From Actinomycetota bacterium (lineage in GTDB: Bacteria; Actinomycetota; Geothermincolia; Geothermincolales; RBG-13-55-18), in NCBI GenBank assembly GCA_014360685.1, contig JACIXB010000017.1, forward strand, positions 124,001 through 188,000: 64,000 nucleotides of DNA, in the 5' to 3' direction. The notes under the pieces are model-generated. The model was not told the origin of the DNA, searched no databases, and was given only the letters and a program-made list of their open reading frames with translations. This document shows, in pieces, positions 27,881 through 35,755 of this stretch. Both the position numbers and the translations under genes were made by a program. Each line of letters begins with the position of its first letter. Position 1 is the stretch's first letter.

Positions 27881-28648
27881 CGCTGCCTCTCGCCCCGCCG
27901 GTCCGCATGTGGAACCGGTAGTTGTTTCCCCGGAATATCTATCCCGTACTTCCCGCTGCCTCCATCCGTCTCATCTCGGCACGCGGCCCTTGCCCATCAC
28001 GCCATGGGAGCCTGGGTGGTTGGAAGGTAAAACCTGGGGAACTCTTTTGGGATACAAGAGAAGAACAATATGATTATTGATCTTCGCCCGTGAGATGATC
28101 CTTTGCACCCCGGTTTTTGCTCTCCCACACCCCCAGTCCGCAACGATTCCTAAAAGGCGAATCTATATTCTACGTGGCCGGGCTCAAGCCGTTCCTTCCA
28201 CGCATCCCCGGCCTCAAGCTCCTTGTCCGACGTATTTTTTTATACCCCCTATACAATTCCTTAAACCATGTCCACCTTCGGAACCGTCCCTTCACGAAAT
28301 TTATAATATTAGAATCAGGCCGCTCCTAAGTTACTCGGATGTAAATGTAACATAATTTTCAAGGGAAAGTAACATTTACAGCCTCTCCGTAACAACTTCG
28401 TAACATTAGGGCCCCCATGCGGGAGGCACCGCCGCCTGTCTTCGCCTGTCTCGAGCCGCCGAGGGCGGCCTGGACGTTGCCGGTACGAGGGCCGGCAGGA
28501 CGCCGAAGCATGTCAGCTGATGCTCCGGCGCGAGGAGGCGGCATCGCCGAGAACCCGTTTTCCCGGGTCCGTTCCTTTACGTCGCCCATGAAGACGCGCC
28601 TTCGAGGCGCGGGCATGTCTCCGGGCGCTTTCGTGACCGGTTCTATGC
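27881..28648. other. AT-rich intergenic region upstream of the GT4-phosphotransferase operon
   Basis: A 768-bp stretch without a supported gene. The section from 28200 to 28410 is much more AT-rich than its surroundings and holds the GTAACA array (28330-28405). A TATTAT on the minus strand at 28304-28309, just downstream of the array in that direction, could be a -10 box. The rest resembles degraded sequence. Confidence 0.5.
28330..28405. repeat. Array of GTAACA repeats in helical phase
   Basis: Four direct copies of GTAACA start at 28347, 28369, 28389 and 28400 (steps of 22, 20 and 11 bp, close to whole helical turns), and a reversed GTTAC lies at 28330-28334. The first two copies sit within a 9-bp perfect inverted repeat, TGTAAATGT (28340-28348) and ACATTTACA (28372-28380). 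This looks like a cooperative operator or a subterminal repeat array of a lost insertion sequence. No transposase is adjacent. Confidence 0.6.
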
Positions 28649-29635
28649 TCAGGCGGCGACGGCGTTCCAGTGCCAGGGATACCGGGAGAGGAGGGGCAGC
28701 TTGCCCAGCGCCTCGTCCAGGGGTATGGCCAGGCGCTCCAGGGGGAACAGCCTCACGTTTCTCCCCAGGAGGTGGGAGAGCTCCGTGGAGGCGAAGAAAA
28801 CGGCCGCCGAGAGGTATCCGGCCGGCTTCAGTTCCAGGCGGTGGAATCCCGCCTCCCGAAGGAGGCGGGAGAGGGCGGCGGCGGAGAAACCCTCGTTCAG
28901 GCGGTCGGCCTCGGAGACCGTCTCCGAGGCCTCCCGCGCCTTTCCGGTGAGGGACCGGGCGATCTTCAGCAGTATCTTTCCCACGGGGTATATGGTCCGG
29001 TTTTGCCAGTCGTTGGGCTCCGTCCCCAGGACCAGCACCCCCCCGGGGCGGATAACCCGGCGGGCCTCGCGGAGGGCCCTACCGGGGTCCGGGAGGTGGT
29101 GTAGGGAGGCCACCATCAGCATGCCGTCGAAGGATGCGTCGGCGAAAGGAAGGCGGGAAGCGTCGGCCAGGAGGTGCAGGGAACGGTCCCCGAAACCCTC
29201 CTCCCGGTGGAGGCGGCGCGCCTCGGCCAGTTGCCCCGGGGAAACGTCCGTCTCCACCAGTCGGTAGCCGGAGCGCAGGAGCTCCAGGCCGTCGTTGCCC
29301 AGCCCGCAACCCGTCTCCAGGATGAGGGATCCGGGGGGCAGGCGACGCAGGTCCTCCAGGAACCTGGCGTGGTAATGGCGGTAGAAGGGGCTTCCGCGCC
29401 AGGTGGCGTGCATGCGCAGGTAGAAGTCCACCTTCTCCGTGTAATGCTCCTTTTCCGAGGCCACCAGGGGGTGGGGGTCCGGCGGGAGGAGGTCGGGAAG
29501 GCCGTTCTCCTCGCCGAAGGTGGCCCCGCAGCCGAGGCAGGAGGCCTCGCCGGGCGAGATCTCCAGCCGGCCCCCGCAGGCGGGGCAGCGCAACGCCTCC
29601 GCCCAGGGAAGCAGGTCGGACCAGCTCCCGCTCAT
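28649..29635 (-). CDS. Zinc-ribbon plus class I methyltransferase
   Basis: A 328-residue protein. The first 45 residues contain a zinc ribbon, CPACGG then CLGCG, as in Trm112-like and RlmA-type heads. A class I methyltransferase domain follows: LILETGCGLGNDGLELL, ETDVSPGQLAEARRL, FDGMLMVASLHHLPDPG and IRPGGVLVLGTEPND. The C-terminal part (WHWNAVAA end) resembles methyltransferases of glycan and lipid clusters. The ATG at 29635 overlaps the acyltransferase stop by 4 bp (ATGA), so the two proteins are made from one message. It may methylate the same lipid or glycan. Confidence 0.83.
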   Translation of the reverse strand: MSGSWSDLLPWAEALRCPACGGRLEISPGEASCLGCGATFGEENGLPDLLPPDPHPLVASEKEHYTEKVDFYLRMHATWRGSPFYRHYHARFLEDLRRLPPGSLILETGCGLGNDGLELLRSGYRLVETDVSPGQLAEARRLHREEGFGDRSLHLLADASRLPFADASFDGMLMVASLHHLPDPGRALREARRVIRPGGVLVLGTEPNDWQNRTIYPVGKILLKIARSLTGKAREASETVSEADRLNEGFSAAALSRLLREAGFHRLELKPAGYLSAAVFFASTELSHLLGRNVRLFPLERLAIPLDEALGKLPLLSRYPWHWNAVAA

Positions 29636-30594
29636 GCCCCCTTCTCCAGGAGTTCCCGGGCCTGGTCCCACCAGGTCCACAGCCCGAACCAGCTCATCCA
29701 CTGCCCCGGGGCCATGCGGATGGTCTTCTCCCCCGCCCTGACCACCTCCCGCATGACCCTGGCCACCTCGGCCTTCTTTTCCGCCGCGGTGTCGCAGAAG
29801 ATGGGCGGGAAGAAGACGATGCGGTTGTCGAAGACACCCTTTCCGCGCAGGAGACAGAAGGGCAGGATGGGGGCTCCGGTGTCGTAGGCGAAATAGCCGG
29901 CCCCCGCGGCCAGGGCGGCGGGCCGTCCGAAGAATTCCACCACCCCCGTGCCGGGCACGTCGAAGGTCAACCCGATCCTCTTGCCCCGGGAGAGGTGTTC
30001 CCGCACCTTGGGAATGATATCCTTCCCGGCCAGGAATACCGGCTCCTCCAGGTCGCATCCCAGGAACCCGGCGTAGAAGGCCAGGTGTTCAACGTAGCGG
30101 GGTACCGCGGTGTCCTCCGGCCGGTACATGATGGGGGTATAGGGTTTCCCCAGGCGGGCCATGACCGCGTGCACGATGGCTACGCCGCCTATGTGGGGTC
30201 CGATGAAGATGATTCCCTTTCCGGCCTCCTCCGCCCTGGCCAGGTTCTCCTTACCCTCCAAGCGCAGCTCCCGCATGTACCTTTCCCCGTACCGCCCCAG
30301 GGTGAAGATGTCCAGGATGGGGAGGAACACGGAGGCGCAGGCCTGACGGGCGATGCGGGTCACCTCCCTGCGGTTGGTTATTTCCGGAAGGGCGTCGGAG
30401 ATCTTGGCCTCCAGTCGTCGGCGCATCCCGGGACGAAGGTACAGCAGGGCCGCGCCCATGGCCCGGAAGAGGGCGTAGAAAAGTCCGGGTGGGAAGACGT
30501 AGAAGAGCAGGCGGGTGAGGTGGAATAGCGCGGTCATGGACCATTCCACCGTCTTGAGGAACAGGGGAGACCTCTCCGTCCTTTTTTCCGCCAT
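29632..30594 (-). CDS. LpxL/PatA-like lysophospholipid acyltransferase with atypical HX4D site
   Basis: A 320-residue membrane-associated protein of the LPLAT/HtrB superfamily, with a hydrophobic N-terminal helix (LTRLLFYVFPPGLFYALF). In PatA and LpxL the active-site dyad reads HxxxxD/E; here the aligned strand GIIFIGPHIGGVAIVH has H followed by IGGVA, so the acidic residue is missing. FFGRPAALAAGAGYFA and APILPFCLLR match the rest of the family. I prefer the ATG at 30594 (6-7 bp after AAGGGG); the ATG at 30600 is an alternative. The gene is coupled to a methyltransferase, and the element at 30696-30775 lies upstream. Confidence 0.82.
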   Translation of the reverse strand: MAEKRTERSPLFLKTVEWSMTALFHLTRLLFYVFPPGLFYALFRAMGAALLYLRPGMRRRLEAKISDALPEITNRREVTRIARQACASVFLPILDIFTLGRYGERYMRELRLEGKENLARAEEAGKGIIFIGPHIGGVAIVHAVMARLGKPYTPIMYRPEDTAVPRYVEHLAFYAGFLGCDLEEPVFLAGKDIIPKVREHLSRGKRIGLTFDVPGTGVVEFFGRPAALAAGAGYFAYDTGAPILPFCLLRGKGVFDNRIVFFPPIFCDTAAEKKAEVARVMREVVRAGEKTIRMAPGQWMSWFGLWTWWDQARELLEKGA

Positions 30595-30695
30595 TCCCAT
30601 TCCCCTTCGCGATCCGCATCCGGACGAGGAATAAGCTTAATTATAGACGCACGAGGGGGAAAAGATTAACCCCAAGGGGGATAACCCCTTTCTTC

Positions 30696-30775
30696 CTTTT
30701 TGGTTTGTTTTGTCAGGATGATAGGGTGGGTACCTTAAACTTTTTCAACCCTAAAAAGCGCCTACTGAAACGATA
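30696..30775. repeat. Conserved ~80-bp intergenic element, copy A
   Basis: This stretch aligns almost without gaps to 46846-46925, with about 58 of 79 positions identical by eye. The best-kept blocks are the CTTTTTGG start, GGATGAT, CTTTTTCA and TAAAAAGCGCCTAC. It lies about 100 bp upstream of the acyltransferase start on the minus strand. An inner pairing AGGGT/ACCCT is possible. It may be an operator, a leader RNA or an intergenic repeat. Confidence 0.6.
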
Positions 30776-30870
30776 CAGCTTCGGGAATCACCCCTTTTCC
30801 TGTATATCGGCTTGCTTTGCCGGGACGAGAGTTCCCTCACCCGGTCGGCCCGCGGAGCCATGCGGCTTTC

Positions 30871-31563
30871 TCAATAGGAGGGCAAGAGGGCCTGAATTTT
30901 TTCCGCGGCTTCCTGGATGAGGGCGTTGGCCTCGTCCACCAGGGAGAGATCACCGGTGGCGATGGCCTGGAGGTAGAGGTCGCAGGCCCTTATGTACATG
31001 TCGAAGATCTGCAGCGCTTCCTGACGCAGGGGTTCCAGCTCCGGGGGCAGGGGCATGGAGGCCACCTGGTTGCGGTAGTTAACCAGCGTGGACTTGATGC
31101 TCGAGACCTGCCCGGCCACCTCCATCCCGGAGATGATGTCCTGGCCCATGACCTCTATGTTTTGCTGCAGGGTGTTGAGGTCCTGGAAGGTCTGGGCGGG
31201 TATGGAGGTTTCCAGGGCCTGTAAACCCGTGGATTCCTGGAGCTCCTTCTCCTCGGCCGCCGCCGCCTCCCGTTCCTTCTTGATCTTCTCCTCGTGCTCC
31301 GGGCTGTACCGGTCGATGTATTCCACGCGGTAATTGGAGGCCTCGGAGGGACTCACCCAGGCGGTCTGGGTGTTGTCCTCCCAGACGTGGTTGTCGATGG
31401 GGTCGCGCACGATGGTCCCGTAGCGCACCAGGACCTTTTCCGGGGAAAGCACCATCCAGGCCACGGCTAAAAGTACAAGTGCGGCGACGATGGCCAGTGT
31501 CGTCCAGAGCAGGATCTTGCTCCTCCGGCCGAGGTTGGAATACCAGATGATGATGCGCCTCAT
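30871..31563 (-). CDS. Unknown single-helix protein with coiled-coil-like extracytoplasmic domain
   Basis: I do not recognise this 230-residue protein. Residues 17-40 form one strong membrane helix after a basic N terminus (MRRIIIWYSNLGRRSK), giving type II topology. The rest is acidic and largely helical: a KKEREAAAAEEKELQE coil near residue 95, then a helical bundle with a PLPPELEPLRQEAL turn. The PP-E-helix turn recalls the lipoprotein at 60203-61033 (LDPPEEALELHLDL), so the two may be distant relatives. The ATG at 31563 follows AGGGGCGAGG. No neighbour suggests a function. Confidence 0.7.
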   Translation of the reverse strand: MRRIIIWYSNLGRRSKILLWTTLAIVAALVLLAVAWMVLSPEKVLVRYGTIVRDPIDNHVWEDNTQTAWVSPSEASNYRVEYIDRYSPEHEEKIKKEREAAAAEEKELQESTGLQALETSIPAQTFQDLNTLQQNIEVMGQDIISGMEVAGQVSSIKSTLVNYRNQVASMPLPPELEPLRQEALQIFDMYIRACDLYLQAIATGDLSLVDEANALIQEAAEKIQALLPSY

Positions 31564-32264
31564 CCTCGCCCCTCTCGTCTCTCCTTCCTTTGACCGCCCG
31601 GGGCTTCCACGGGTTCCGGATCCGCCCCCATGGGTGCCCTCCCGGTCAGCGTCGTAGGGGACGAATAAATGTTAACATCCGCCGCCTGGGTGTTGAAAGA
31701 CGACCGGCTCCATTACGACGCGGTGAAGGACCGGCGTGGGAGAAGTGCCCGCTGGGGATCGCGCCATGGCTTTCGGGCGGTCCTTCCCCTAGGAAGCTCT
31801 CCCTCGGGGCGGGAGACGGATTCCCTTCCGGGAATGGGTCACTGGTGGCCATTCCGCATGTCCATGAAAGCCGCGGGTATCCAGCCGCCCGAGGCGGGAG
31901 GTCGTTTTCTGGAAGGCTTGGACGGGCGCTCCCCTTCGTGGCGGGGATGGATTCCGCTGAAAGGGAGCCGGGGTTCCTTCCCTCCTTCCCATCTCCGCCG
32001 ATGGAATAGGGCGGTCTGACCGCAACGCGATGGCCGTAGGTTTGGGATGTAACCGGCGGCATCGGTCACCAAGGTTATTCCGGAGGGCGATCTGACCGCG
32101 CGCGATACCGCGAGGTTGGGGGGAAGATCTTCGTGGGTGAGGTGGGTCTTGGTATCATTACGTACGGGTAAAGCATTTTTTCACCGGTACTTGAGCCACG
32201 TCATGGTCGGCGAGGAAAAGGTGGGGTACATTCTCCCCTAAAGGAGGTCGAGAGGAGGTAGGAG
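31564..32264. other. Long intergenic region with no recognised gene
   Basis: Seven hundred bases without a supported gene. Several frames are open for 80-140 codons, but their products are Arg/Pro/Gly-rich and show no family character. It should hold the promoter for the zinc-ribbon gene at 32265; no clear -35/-10 pair is visible. It could be a decayed gene. Confidence 0.45.
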
Positions 32265-32465
32265 ATGCCCATATTCGAGTATCGTTGCCAGGAATGCGGG
32301 CAGCGTTTCGACGTTTTCTTCCGCCGCCCCGAGGACGCGGAGGAGGAAAGCCCGGCTTGCGGTAAGTGCGGCTCGAGGAAGGTACGCAAGCTCTTCTCCC
32401 TGGTGGGTTTGGGCGGCGTAAACCGCTCCGAACCGTCCGGCGGTTGCGGCACCCGCTCCACGTGA
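32265..32465 (+). CDS. FmdB-type zinc-ribbon protein
   Basis: A 66-residue protein of the FmdB family: it begins MPIFEYRCQECGQRFDV with the first CxxC (C8, C11), followed by a second CGKCG pair in the middle and SRKVRKLFSLVGLGG. Such proteins carry a single zinc ribbon; several were first noticed near formamidase or methylotrophy genes, but function is unproven. It has a very strong ribosome site (AAAGGAGGT and a second GGAGGTAGGAG just before the ATG). The small ORF at 32582 lies 116 bp downstream and the two share a terminator at 32830-32859, so a joint transcript is likely. Confidence 0.9.
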   Translation: MPIFEYRCQECGQRFDVFFRRPEDAEEESPACGKCGSRKVRKLFSLVGLGGVNRSEPSGGCGTRST

Positions 32466-32581
32466 AGGCCGTGGTGAGGGTCCGGTCCGGACCCGCATGG
32501 ATCCCGGAGAGGTAAGGGCGCTATCGACGTGACCAGCAAGGTTTTTCCGGGAAGGTTTGGATTTCGGGAAAGGAAGGCGGG

Positions 32582-32758
32582 ATGGAGTGGCTGATACCTA
32601 TCCTGGTTTTAGCATTGTGGCTGCTCTTGAGCGCCGTGGTCCTGCCCCGGTTGGGCGTGCCCACCTGAATGGCCTCCGCCTGCCGCGTGCGGCGCAAGGG
32701 GGCACCGGAGGGGGACAAGTCTCCGGGTAGGGAAGGGGGCAAGGCGGCCCGTTTTTGA
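32582..32758 (+). CDS. Candidate small membrane selenoprotein (in-frame UGA)
   Basis: The ATG at 32582, behind AAAGGAAGG, opens 28 codons (MEWLIPILVLALWLLL, then VVLPRLGVPT) that make one membrane helix, ending at TGA 32666-32668. Without recoding this is a 28-residue peptide. The frame remains open for 29 more codons to TGA 32756-32758, with a Cys five residues after the UGA (U-M-A-S-A-C) and a basic, hydrophilic tail, giving 58 residues. Immediately after the UGA the RNA can form CCTCCG/CGGAGG around an inner GCCG(CGTG)CGGC hairpin, whose apical loop is about 18 nt from the UGA, compatible with a bacterial SECIS. A UxxxxC membrane redox peptide is an inference; sel genes are not in the window. 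Confidence 0.5.
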
Positions 32759-32829
32759 ACAGCTCCCGAGGATGCCGGGGAGGCGGCCGGCACCTCCAGG
32801 CGTTCCCATACTCCGAAGAGCCGCTCCTG

Positions 32830-32859
32830 AAGGCGGTCCGTTCTGCGGGCCGCCTTTTT
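32830..32859 (+). terminator. Rho-independent terminator after the zinc-ribbon and small ORF genes
   Basis: AAGGCGGTCC (32830-32839) pairs with GGGCCGCCTT (32847-32856), with one G-T wobble and a 7-nt loop, followed by TTTTT. It is the best canonical terminator in the window and ends the plus-strand unit starting at 32265. Confidence 0.9.
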
Positions 32860-32903
32860 AAGTGGCTCTTCTCCATAGAGTATGGGTAAAACGCTTAGTG
32901 TCT

Positions 32904-32927
32904 GATGCTCGACGGCAAGTCGGCATC
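32904..32927. other. Isolated stem-loop in the low-GC gap before the FAD enzyme 3' end
   Basis: GATGC-T-CGAC pairs with GTCG-GCATC around a GGCAA loop: nine base pairs with one bulged T. It sits in a gap (32860-33036) that is lower in GC than its neighbours. No gene or known RNA is recognised. Confidence 0.35.
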
Positions 32928-33036
32928 TTAACTACCAGGCCTTTCCGGCCAGCGGCAAGAGCGATCATCATCACCGCCCACACTTCTGGGAAATGAGCCT
33001 TTAAAGTTAATCCCTGCCCGTTGAGTGGGGTTTGAT

Positions 33037-34368
33037 TCAAGCCCCGCGCAACAGCGACTCCGCGGCGTCGATGCCGCTGCGCAGGGCGCCGTCCACGGAG
33101 GGCATGAAGAGGTACTCCCCGGCCAGGCGCAGGCCCTTGACCTCGCGGAGCCCCATCCGCTTCAACTCCTCCACGGCGCGGAGCATTCCCGGGGGAGAGA
33201 GGCATACCGCTTCCTCCCAGCGGTAGATCTCGGAGAACAGGGGTTCCGCGGGCATGGAGGGTATGAAGCGGCGGATCTCCTCCGCCAGGAGGGGGAATAC
33301 CTCCGCGTCGGGGCGGGAATTCAACTCCCGGGCGTGCTTTCCGTAGGTGAAGCAGTGCACCATCCCGGCTCCCGGAGGGGCGTAGAGGGGGGATTTTATG
33401 GAGTTGTCGGTGAATCCGGCCATGGGGGACATGGCCCGCCGGGGCAGGCCCACGGCGTACCATCCCTCGGGAAGCAGCCGCTTCCTCAGGCCGAACATGA
33501 CGTGGCAGCAGGCGCTGTAGCGCACCTTCCCCAGGACATTCCGCATCCCCTCCGGGAGATCGGGCATGAGGCGCAGGGCCTGGGTGGCGGTGGTGGCGCA
33601 GATCACCGCGTCGGCGTCCAGGAAACCCTCGCTGGTCTCCACGCCCTTCACCTTCCCGTCCTCCAGGACGATGCGCCGGGCCGGCGTGGAGAGCATCACC
33701 CTGTCCCGGCATTCCCGGTACAGGGCATCGGCCAGGGTGCCTATGCCGCTCCTCAAGGTGAAGAGGCCGTGCAGGGCATACCAGGCCAGGGCCAGGCCGT
33801 ACCCCGCGCCTATCTCCTCCGGTTCACCCAGGGTCAGGCAGGAGGCCAACGGCTGGAAGAAATATTCCAGGACCTCCTCGCCTCCCCTGCGCAGGGCCAG
33901 CTCGGCCAGGCTTTCCTCGTCCAGGTCCAGGGCGCCGCGGTAGTCGATGAAGTGCAGGTCCCGGCGCCTGCGGAAGAGGAGGGGCATGATGCGGGCCGCC
34001 TGCAGGATTCCCCGGGGACCGAAGAGTCGGAAGCGCAGGAGATCGCGCCGGTCCTTCCATAAAAGCCGGGGATCGAGTCCGGCGGTCAGGGCGTTGAGGC
34101 GTCCGTCCCTCCACATGGCGACCTTGAAGGGGAAGGGCACGATATCCCCTCCCAGCCCCAGCCTCCGGCAGAGATCGAAGGTGGTGTCGTAAAAGCGGAA
34201 GAAGAACTGCGCGCCGAGGTCCAGCACGTAACCTTCTCTGCTGGCTCCCGCCAGGCGTCCTCCAGGCGACGAGGAAGCCTCCAGGGCGGTGACCTCCACC
34301 CCGCCGCGGTGCAGGGTATAGGCGGCGGCCAAACCCGCCGTCCCCGCGCCCACCACGATGACTTTCAT
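33037..34368 (-). CDS. FAD-dependent amine-oxidase-family oxidoreductase (protoporphyrinogen-oxidase-like)
   Basis: A 443-residue flavoprotein of the amine oxidase / HemY / phytoene-desaturase-like group. The N terminus has VIVVGAGTAGLAAAYTL for FAD and then LEASSSPGGRLA, and the C-terminal FAD stretch is KGLRLAGEYLFMPSVDGALRSG with DAAESLL. No membrane helix is visible. It may oxidise a porphyrin, carotenoid or amine; no haem or carotenoid genes are near to decide. The ATG at 34368 follows GGGGGAAGGG. A TATAAT on the minus strand (34449-34454) is a possible -10 box. A divergent-like TetR regulator lies directly upstream on the same strand. Confidence 0.83.
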   Translation of the reverse strand: MKVIVVGAGTAGLAAAYTLHRGGVEVTALEASSSPGGRLAGASREGYVLDLGAQFFFRFYDTTFDLCRRLGLGGDIVPFPFKVAMWRDGRLNALTAGLDPRLLWKDRRDLLRFRLFGPRGILQAARIMPLLFRRRRDLHFIDYRGALDLDEESLAELALRRGGEEVLEYFFQPLASCLTLGEPEEIGAGYGLALAWYALHGLFTLRSGIGTLADALYRECRDRVMLSTPARRIVLEDGKVKGVETSEGFLDADAVICATTATQALRLMPDLPEGMRNVLGKVRYSACCHVMFGLRKRLLPEGWYAVGLPRRAMSPMAGFTDNSIKSPLYAPPGAGMVHCFTYGKHARELNSRPDAEVFPLLAEEIRRFIPSMPAEPLFSEIYRWEEAVCLSPPGMLRAVEELKRMGLREVKGLRLAGEYLFMPSVDGALRSGIDAAESLLRGA

Positions 34369-34506
34369 GCCCTTCCCCCTTCCCGGTCGGCCCCTCCCAG
34401 GAAGCTGCGTCCTCCCGGTTCCCTTCCTGAGTCACCGGCAGGACGAGATGATTATAACCTTTCCCCGCCGAAGGGGGATTCTCGACGCCCACGCTTTCCG
34501 GCTCCG

Positions 34507-35154
34507 CTATCCGGATCTTCCCTGACGGAGGGTGTTGAAGATTATAACGCTCAGGTTGTGGGCCAGCTTCTCCAGGTCGCAGTCCAGGCTGCCGTTCACC
34601 CACTGCACGGTGGTGAACTCCATCATGGCCAGGATGATGCGGGAGACGATCTCCGGGTCCAGGTCGCGGCAGAGCCCCTTCTCCAGGTGCTCGCGCAGCT
34701 TGGCCTCCAGGATGCGGGCGAAGGGGAGGTTGAGCTTGTCCAGGTCGCGGCGGAATTCCTCGCTCTCCACGGAAGCCCGGATGACCAAGGGGTGGATGTG
34801 GGAATAACGCCGGAAGACCTCCATTACGCCGCGGATTATCCCCTCCAGGTCCTGGACGGACTCCACGGTGATCTCATCCAGGTGGTTCTGGCGGTACCAG
34901 TCCAGGGATTCCAGCTCGCTGACCATCTCCCGGAGCATGAACCGCAGGAGGTCCTCCTTGTTGCGGAAGTATAGCCAGAAGGTGCCGTGGCCGATGCCGG
35001 CGCGGGAGATTATCTCGGCGACCGAGGTCTTCTCGTAGCCCTTTTCGGAGAATACCTCCCTGGCCGCTTCCAGGATGCGCTTCCTGGTCTCCGCGGACCG
35101 TTCCTGCGCGAAGCGCACTCCCCGCGCGTTTTCGCGTCCCTGCTTCGCCTTCAA
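34507..35154 (-). CDS. TetR/AcrR-family transcriptional regulator
   Basis: A 215-residue regulator. The N-terminal HTH is standard: RKRILEAAREVFSEKGYEKTSVAEI then ISRAGIGHGTFWLYFRNKEDLL. The rest is an all-helical ligand domain. The likely start is a TTG at 35154 following AGAAAGGGGA; a GTG at 35199 would place the palindrome at 35173-35185 inside the coding region and is less likely. It probably represses itself through that palindrome, and may also control the FAD oxidoreductase 138 bp downstream. The ligand is unknown; many TetR proteins near such genes sense lipids or aromatics. Confidence 0.9.
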   Translation of the reverse strand: MKAKQGRENARGVRFAQERSAETRKRILEAAREVFSEKGYEKTSVAEIISRAGIGHGTFWLYFRNKEDLLRFMLREMVSELESLDWYRQNHLDEITVESVQDLEGIIRGVMEVFRRYSHIHPLVIRASVESEEFRRDLDKLNLPFARILEAKLREHLEKGLCRDLDPEIVSRIILAMMEFTTVQWVNGSLDCDLEKLAHNLSVIIFNTLRQGRSG

Positions 35155-35172
35155 TGGTTCCCCTTTCTGAGG

Positions 35173-35185
35173 TGACTGACAGTCA
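35173..35185. promoter_or_regulatory. Perfect palindrome, probable TetR operator
   Basis: TGACTG-A-CAGTCA is a perfect 13-bp palindrome located 19 bp upstream of the TTG start of the TetR gene. Position and symmetry fit autoregulation by the TetR dimer; TGAC/GTCA half-sites are common for this family. Confidence 0.7.
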
Positions 35186-35383
35186 TAATTTACCAACACC
35201 GGGGTCGGGAGGTCAAACCCGGACCTGCGCCTTGCTGCGCGGTGCCCGGGGCTCGGCCCATCCGCCCTTCACATCCGTCGAATCCAGGCTCCGGCGGCGG
35301 TCCCCGCCGGAGACCCCCCGTCGCTGCCCGCCGGCCCGGCCTCCGTGCATGGCCGTGAATCCCGCGCCGTCCTTCAGCCCCGT

Positions 35384-35755
35384 CTCCCCGAACCTCCCCG
35401 GGGCCGCCAGGGTATGGGGCACGGCCGCATGAAGCCTCTTCCCGCAGGGACAGTCCAGGACGGCCCATACCTTGACCAGGGCCTCGTTCACCTCGGCGCC
35501 GTAAAAGGGCTTCCTGCCCCGGCGACTGGTGACGACGGGCCTCAGGGACTTTGCGGGCATGGCCCTCCGAGATGGCCCTTTGCGCAGCACCGAGGCCGCA
35601 TAGGAGCGGTTGTATCCCGTGAGGGCGCGGAACCCGTCCAGTATGCGGCCCTTTTCCTTCTTTCCGGCCTTGCGGTATCTTTTGGCCACCTCTTGGGTTA
35701 TCCTCTTCCTGGTCATGAGATCCAACCTCAACTTCCTCACCCCCTCGGTAAACAT
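35384..35755 (-). pseudogene. N-terminal remnant of an integrase-type transposase
   Basis: About 124 codons match the start of a common DDE/integrase-type transposase: EVAKRYRKAGKKEKGRILDGF, LTGYNRSYAASVLR, and RGRKPFYGAEVNEALVKVWA, then a LDCPCGKRLHAAVP strand that precedes the catalytic core. Homology stops near 35384, so the catalytic core and C terminus are missing and it is not functional. A candidate start is the ATG at 35755 after GGAGAGG. Just upstream lies AT-rich sequence (35788-35835) with TTACATTTTGAGGCAACG that could be the IS terminal repeat. It sits between the TetR and MarR genes. Confidence 0.75.

Noticed and set aside
31590..32009. 139-codon plus-strand frame in the 31.6-32.3 kb gap
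   Set aside because: Arg/Gly/Pro-rich with no ribosome site or motif.
32858..33036. Minus-strand frame ending KRFTHTLWRRAT beyond the FAD enzyme gene
   Set aside because: Continues in a different frame from the FAD enzyme and resembles no gene I can name; lower GC content could mean IS debris but there is no proof.
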